From contig NZ_FOXC01000022.1 of the NCBI RefSeq assembly GCF_900115605.1, positions 1-47,277 on the forward strand: 47,277 nucleotides of DNA, written 5' to 3'. The position numbers and the translations under genes are program-made. Numbering within the stretch: the stretch's first letter is position 1; each line of letters opens with the position of its first letter. The notes below the pieces were generated by a model, which worked only from the letters and a program-made list of their open reading frames with translations, was not told the origin of the DNA and made no database searches. The DNA comes from Halolactibacillus halophilus (GTDB taxonomy: Bacteria > Bacillota > Bacilli > Bacillales > Amphibacillaceae). Below are positions 43,997-47,277 of this stretch, in pieces.

Positions 43997-46606
43997 TTAA
44001 CCTTTAAAGGCGTTACGGTATACGTCAGCAAGTTCAGTTACAAGTGGTAACTTAGGGTTAGCTGTCGTACATTGATCTTCGAAAGCTTTATCTGCTAGGT
44101 AATCTACTTTAGCTTCAAAGTCTTTCTTATCTACGCCGTTTTCACGGATAGACATTGGAACGTTAAGTTTTTTCGCTAAGTCATAGATGGCATTGACTAA
44201 GCTTTCAACACCTTCTTCAGTTGTGTTGGCTTTAAGTCCTAAGTGTTTTGCGATTGCTGCATAACGCTCATCAGCGATAAAGTGCTGATATTTAGGGAAT
44301 GAATTAAATTTCGATGGTTTTTTTGCGTTATAACGGATGACGTGTGGCATAAGGATCGCGTTTGCACGACCGTGAGCGATACCAAATTCAGCACCTAATT
44401 TGTGCGCTAAACTGTGGTTAATACCTAAGAAGGCGTTCGCAAATGCCATACCTGCAAGTGTTGATGCGTTGTGCATTTTTTCACGAGCAAATTCATTCGA
44501 ACCATCTTTGTATGCTGTCGGTAGGTTCTCAAATACTAACTTGATCGCATGTAAAGCTATACCATCCGTATAATCATTCGCTAGTACTGATACATAAGCT
44601 TCAATTGCGTGTGTTAGTACATCCATACCTGTATCAGCTGTAACAACAGGTGGTACAGTCATAACGAATTCTGGATCGATAATCGCTACGTCTGGTGTTA
44701 ATTCGTAATCAGCTAATGGATATTTAATGTTGTTTTCTTTATCTGTGATAACGGTAAATGATGTTACTTCCGAACCTGTACCTGATGTTGTTGGAATCGC
44801 AACAAATTTCGCTTTGTGACCTAACTCAGGGAACTTGTAAACACGTTTACGGATATCTAGGAATTTTTGTTTGATACCATTAAAGTCTGTTGTTGGGTGT
44901 TCGTGGAATAACCACATACCTTTTGCGGCATCCATTGCAGAACCACCACCAAGAGCGATAATCACATCTGGTTGGAATTCATCCATAGCTTTTGCTCCGC
45001 GCATAACCGTCTCTTTTGATGGATCCGGCTCAACGTCAGAGAAGATTTCACAGTGAACATAGTCCGCACGCTTACGTAAGTGATATAACACTTTATCTAC
45101 GTAGCCAAGTTTCACCATCATTGGATCTGTTACAATAAACGCTTTAGATATTTTCGGCATTTTCGCTAAATATTGTACAGAGTTTTTCTCAAAGTATACT
45201 TTTGGTGGAACTTTGAACCATTGCATGTTATTGTTTCTACGCGCCATTTTCTTCACGTTAATCAAGTTAGCTGCCCCCACGTTTGTAGATACTGAGTTAC
45301 CACCATAAGAACCACAACCAAGTGTCAGTGATGGAATATATGCATTGTAAATGTCACCAATCGCCCCTTGTGAAGATGGTGCATTTAAAATAATACGACC
45401 TGCTTTCATACGTGAAGCAAAAGCATCAACGATATCTTGGTTATCTGAATGAATAACCGCAGAGTGTCCTAATCCACCAAACTCAAGCATTTCTTCTGCA
45501 CGATCAATACCTTCTTCAGCACTGTTTACTTTATATGCCGCAAGAACTGGACTTAATTTTTCACGAGATAGTGGATAATCTGGCCCAACACCTGATAATT
45601 CAGCCACTAAGATTTTCGTATCTTCAGGTACTTTAACGCCTGCCATTTCAGCAATCTTCACTGGCTTCATACCAACGATGGCTGGGTTAACCGCGCAAGT
45701 ATCTTCATTAATGACTAGCTTTTCTACTTTAGCTTTTTCAGCTGGTGTTAAGAAGTGAACTTTATTTGCTATCATTTCTTGTTTTACTTCGTCATAAATT
45801 TCTTTATCAACAATCATTGCTTGTTCTGACGCACAGATCATTCCGTTATCAAATGTCTTAGACATAATTAAGTCATTTACAGCGCGTTTCACGTTTACTG
45901 ATTTTTCAATATAACATGGAACGTTACCTGCACCTACACCTAAAGCTGGTTTACCAGAGCTATAAGCTGACTTAACCATACCAGGACCGCCTGTAGCTAA
46001 GATTGTTGCCACGCCAGGGTGTTTCATAAGTGCTTGCGTGCCCTCAATTGATGGTTTTTCAATCCACTGGATACAGTTTTCAGGTGCTCCAGCTTTAACA
46101 GCTGCTTCATAGACGATACGCGCTGCTTCAGAGCTACATTTTTGAGCTGAAGGGTGAAAAGCAAAGATAATTGGATTTCCTGTTTTAATTGAGATTAATG
46201 ATTTAAACAACGTTGTTGAAGTTGGGTTTGTTACCGGTGTAACACCAGCAACTACACCAATTGGTTCAGCAATGTTGACGATACCTTCATGTTCGTTTTC
46301 ATCAATCACACCAATTGTGCGATCATACTTAATGTTATGGTAAACATATTCAGTTGCAAAGATGTTTTTGATGATCTTATCTTCATAGATACCGCGACCT
46401 GTTTCTTCAACTGCTAACTTCGCTAAATACATATGCTTATCTAACCCAGCAAGTGCCATTTCCTTTACAATGTTGTTGATTTGATCTTGGTCTAACTTCT
46501 TCATTTCTTTTAATGCTTTTTGTCCGTTTGCTGCTAATGCATCAATTGCCTCTGCAACGGTTGGTTCAGTTACCTCTGTGTTTTTCTTTTCTGCTTTTGT
46601 GACCAT
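43997..46606 (-). CDS. adhE: Bifunctional acetaldehyde-CoA/alcohol dehydrogenase
   Basis: An 869-residue fusion. The N-terminal acylating aldehyde dehydrogenase (about 1-440) has the catalytic Cys258 in NGMICASEQAM. The C-terminal iron alcohol dehydrogenase (about 460-869) has ALGGGSAMDAAKGMW and GINHSLAHKLGAEFGIAHGRANA with the metal ligands. It turns acetyl-CoA to ethanol and re-oxidises two NADH; AdhE forms spirosomes in other bacteria. A small ORF lies 55 bases upstream. Minus-strand TATAAT at 46624-46629 in that gap could give adhE its own start, but no matching -35 was seen; otherwise transcription begins upstream of 46898, where Rex and cre sites lie. Confidence 0.96.
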   Translation of the reverse strand: MVTKAEKKNTEVTEPTVAEAIDALAANGQKALKEMKKLDQDQINNIVKEMALAGLDKHMYLAKLAVEETGRGIYEDKIIKNIFATEYVYHNIKYDRTIGVIDENEHEGIVNIAEPIGVVAGVTPVTNPTSTTLFKSLISIKTGNPIIFAFHPSAQKCSSEAARIVYEAAVKAGAPENCIQWIEKPSIEGTQALMKHPGVATILATGGPGMVKSAYSSGKPALGVGAGNVPCYIEKSVNVKRAVNDLIMSKTFDNGMICASEQAMIVDKEIYDEVKQEMIANKVHFLTPAEKAKVEKLVINEDTCAVNPAIVGMKPVKIAEMAGVKVPEDTKILVAELSGVGPDYPLSREKLSPVLAAYKVNSAEEGIDRAEEMLEFGGLGHSAVIHSDNQDIVDAFASRMKAGRIILNAPSSQGAIGDIYNAYIPSLTLGCGSYGGNSVSTNVGAANLINVKKMARRNNNMQWFKVPPKVYFEKNSVQYLAKMPKISKAFIVTDPMMVKLGYVDKVLYHLRKRADYVHCEIFSDVEPDPSKETVMRGAKAMDEFQPDVIIALGGGSAMDAAKGMWLFHEHPTTDFNGIKQKFLDIRKRVYKFPELGHKAKFVAIPTTSGTGSEVTSFTVITDKENNIKYPLADYELTPDVAIIDPEFVMTVPPVVTADTGMDVLTHAIEAYVSVLANDYTDGIALHAIKLVFENLPTAYKDGSNEFAREKMHNASTLAGMAFANAFLGINHSLAHKLGAEFGIAHGRANAILMPHVIRYNAKKPSKFNSFPKYQHFIADERYAAIAKHLGLKANTTEEGVESLVNAIYDLAKKLNVPMSIRENGVDKKDFEAKVDYLADKAFEDQCTTANPKLPLVTELADVYRNAFKG

Positions 46607-46661
46607 GTTAAAACCCTCCTAAGATTATATGTGAAATAATGAGCATTTAAACTCAAAAAAA

Positions 46662-46898
46662 TTAAACGAAATTCATGACCGACGGGTTACGAGGAATCTT
46701 AATAAACGATACATCATTGAACATGCGCGTATTGTTTTTAATGACAACAACATGTTGATCGGTCCAAATAAATTTTGGAATGTCTTTGCCATCTTCTAAG
46801 CACATCGCTTCGAATCTGTCATCGACTTGTTCTTCAAAATTCTCTTGCGTATAAAATTCAGCATCAGTACCAAAGTCTTTCCACTCTGTTAATATCAT
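46662..46898 (-). CDS. Unknown 78-aa protein upstream of adhE
   Basis: A 78-residue acidic protein beginning MILTEWKDFGTDAEFY, behind a strong AGGGGGG ribosome binding site five bases from ATG 46898. No signal peptide or membrane helix; pattern suggests alternating helix (20-35) and strands (42-52, 60-70), with a single Cys33. I do not recognise a family. It is the first gene after the Rex/cre region and may share a transcript with adhE, so an accessory role in AdhE function or redox control is conceivable but unproven. Confidence 0.6.
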   Translation of the reverse strand: MILTEWKDFGTDAEFYTQENFEEQVDDRFEAMCLEDGKDIPKFIWTDQHVVVIKNNTRMFNDVSFIKIPRNPSVMNFV

Positions 46899-46938
46899 TT
46901 TATCCCCCCCTCGTTCTTTCTGATTACATCATATCATC

Positions 46939-46952
46939 TGTATGCGCTTTCA
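46939..46952 (-). promoter_or_regulatory. Candidate cre (CcpA) site near the adhE unit
   Basis: Minus-strand TGAAAGCGCATACA differs from TGWAARCGYTWNCW at one or two positions. It lies 41 bases before the small ORF start, close to where the promoter must be. Confidence 0.45.
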
Positions 46953-46974
46953 AAATAATATAATTGTGACAGGT

Positions 46975-46992
46975 TTGTGAAATCATTCACAT
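46975..46992. promoter_or_regulatory. Rex operator upstream of the adhE unit
   Basis: TTGTGAAATCATTCACAT matches the Rex consensus TTGTGAA-N4-TTCACAA at 13 of 14 fixed positions. Rex releases DNA when NADH is high, which would turn on ethanol formation. Confidence 0.75.
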
Positions 46993-47021
46993 TAAGCGTT
47001 CTCATAATGGTCTATTAAGTA

Positions 47022-47045
47022 TAAACGTTGATAAATCAACGTTTA
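47022..47045. repeat. Perfect 10-base-arm palindrome in the adhE upstream region
   Basis: TAAACGTTGA and TCAACGTTTA around TAAA. No T-run follows in either direction, so an operator is more likely than a terminator. The regulator is unknown. Confidence 0.5.
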
Positions 47046-47077
47046 ATGCTGAAAAATATTTGTATTTCGCTTAAAAA

Positions 47078-47092
47078 ACAGTAAAATACTGT
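47078..47092. repeat. Short palindrome ACAGTA-AAA-TACTGT
   Basis: A perfect six-base-arm inverted repeat between the adhE promoter region and the upstream cre site. It could be an operator; chance is possible at this length. Confidence 0.35.
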
Positions 47093-47125
47093 CTCATTTT
47101 ATGTTAAATTTGAACTAATACAGTG

Positions 47126-47139
47126 TGAAAACGCTTACA
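47126..47139 (+). promoter_or_regulatory. Strong cre (CcpA) site
   Basis: TGAAAACGCTTACA matches the cre consensus TGWAARCGYTWNCW at every position. It lies about 230 bases upstream of the small ORF and 46 bases from the IS end, so it may serve the adhE unit from a distance or a promoter now cut off by the IS. Confidence 0.65.
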
Positions 47140-47185
47140 TTTAATACTTTTTAAGTGAATTAATGAACAAAGTGTGGTTGTCATT

Positions 47186-47277
47186 GAACTACCCCCACCT
47201 AACATTCTCACGAATGTTTGAGGAAGGGGATTCCGTAAGGACACCCTAAAGGCGACCCATGCTCGTTCAACTAAGCA
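47186..47277 (-). mobile_element. Right end of an IS200/IS605-type element, partial
   Basis: Plus-strand TGAACTACCCCCACCT, the hairpin AACATTC-TCAC-GAATGTT (47201-47218) and TGAGGAAGG are the typical 3' end of a TnpB-coding IS read in reverse. The CCGTAAGG stem and CATGCTCGTTCAACT-type tail follow. The element is oriented on the minus strand and its tnpB lies beyond the edge; a TAG at 47271-47273 may be near its stop. The region doubles as the guide-RNA scaffold in active relatives. The insertion lies outside the adhE regulatory region, with its transcript pointing toward adhE. Confidence 0.65.

Noticed and set aside
1-47277. CRISPR arrays, tRNA or rRNA genes, prophage
   Set aside because: I saw no regularly spaced direct repeats, no tRNA cloverleaf or rRNA core and no phage structural genes on reading through the intergenic regions.
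47186-47277. Minus-strand open frame through the right IS end
   Set aside because: One frame stays open well past the IS hairpin into flanking DNA, giving no recognisable TnpB C-terminus; the hairpin and its flanks indicate non-coding IS end sequence.

Overview
The window reads as a chromosomal segment of a low-to-moderate GC Gram-positive bacterium (Bacillota, Bacillaceae-like). Pointers are purine-rich AGGAGG-type ribosome binding sites, TTGACA/TATAAT promoters with 17-base spacers, FMN and TPP riboswitches, a BmrCD-type ABC exporter pair behind leader peptides, and operators resembling those of Rex, CcpA, ArgR/AhrC, GlnR/TnrA, Fur and MntR. A complete pyruvate formate-lyase/AdhE branch next to flavodoxin, Ohr and nitroreductase genes suggests a facultative anaerobe with mixed-acid fermentation. 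A halophilic or alkaliphilic lactic-type Bacillaceae (Halolactibacillus/Amphibacillus-like) would fit, but that name is a guess.

Layout. 1-0.8 kb: 5' part of an IS200/IS605 TnpB-related gene leaving the window, plus a lone IS right-end-like hairpin. 0.9-2.5 kb: DUF438/DUF1858 pair. 2.7-7.0 kb: promoter, two short leader peptides, two intrinsic terminators and the bmrC-bmrD exporter genes. 7.0-10.9 kb: ribD-ribE-ribBA-ribH under an FMN riboswitch. 10.9-15.7 kb: murB, a luciferase-like monooxygenase, a methyltransferase and a chemoreceptor. 15.7-23.8 kb: carA-carB-argF and argG-argH, each preceded by paired ARG-box-like operators. 24-29 kb: DUF4349 lipoprotein, an AT-rich MFS transporter plus winged-helix regulator, then DUF4064-ddl. 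29-31 kb: glnK-amt behind a GlnR/TnrA-like box. 31-34.7 kb: PfpI-family protein, thiD-thiM-thiE under a TPP riboswitch, and signal peptidase I. 34.8-39 kb: flavodoxin (Fur-like box), proC, ohr, a small membrane protein, a ZIP transporter (MntR-like box) and a nitroreductase. 39-47 kb: pflA/pflB, an iron-containing alcohol dehydrogenase, adhE and a small unknown ORF. The right edge is the 3' end of another IS200/IS605-type element.

The fermentation genes form a coherent redox module. PflB splits pyruvate to acetyl-CoA and formate; AdhE and the second alcohol dehydrogenase re-oxidise NADH. A near-consensus Rex operator and two cre-like sites precede the adhE unit, and weaker Rex-like sites flank the pflB promoter. 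The arginine genes supply carbamoyl phosphate, citrulline, argininosuccinate and arginine under a shared operator layout with a 20-base repeat spacing. The most unusual regulatory region is the one before bmrCD, where two leader ORFs and two terminators are stacked and the first leader's ribosome binding site repeats the 5' arm of the first terminator.
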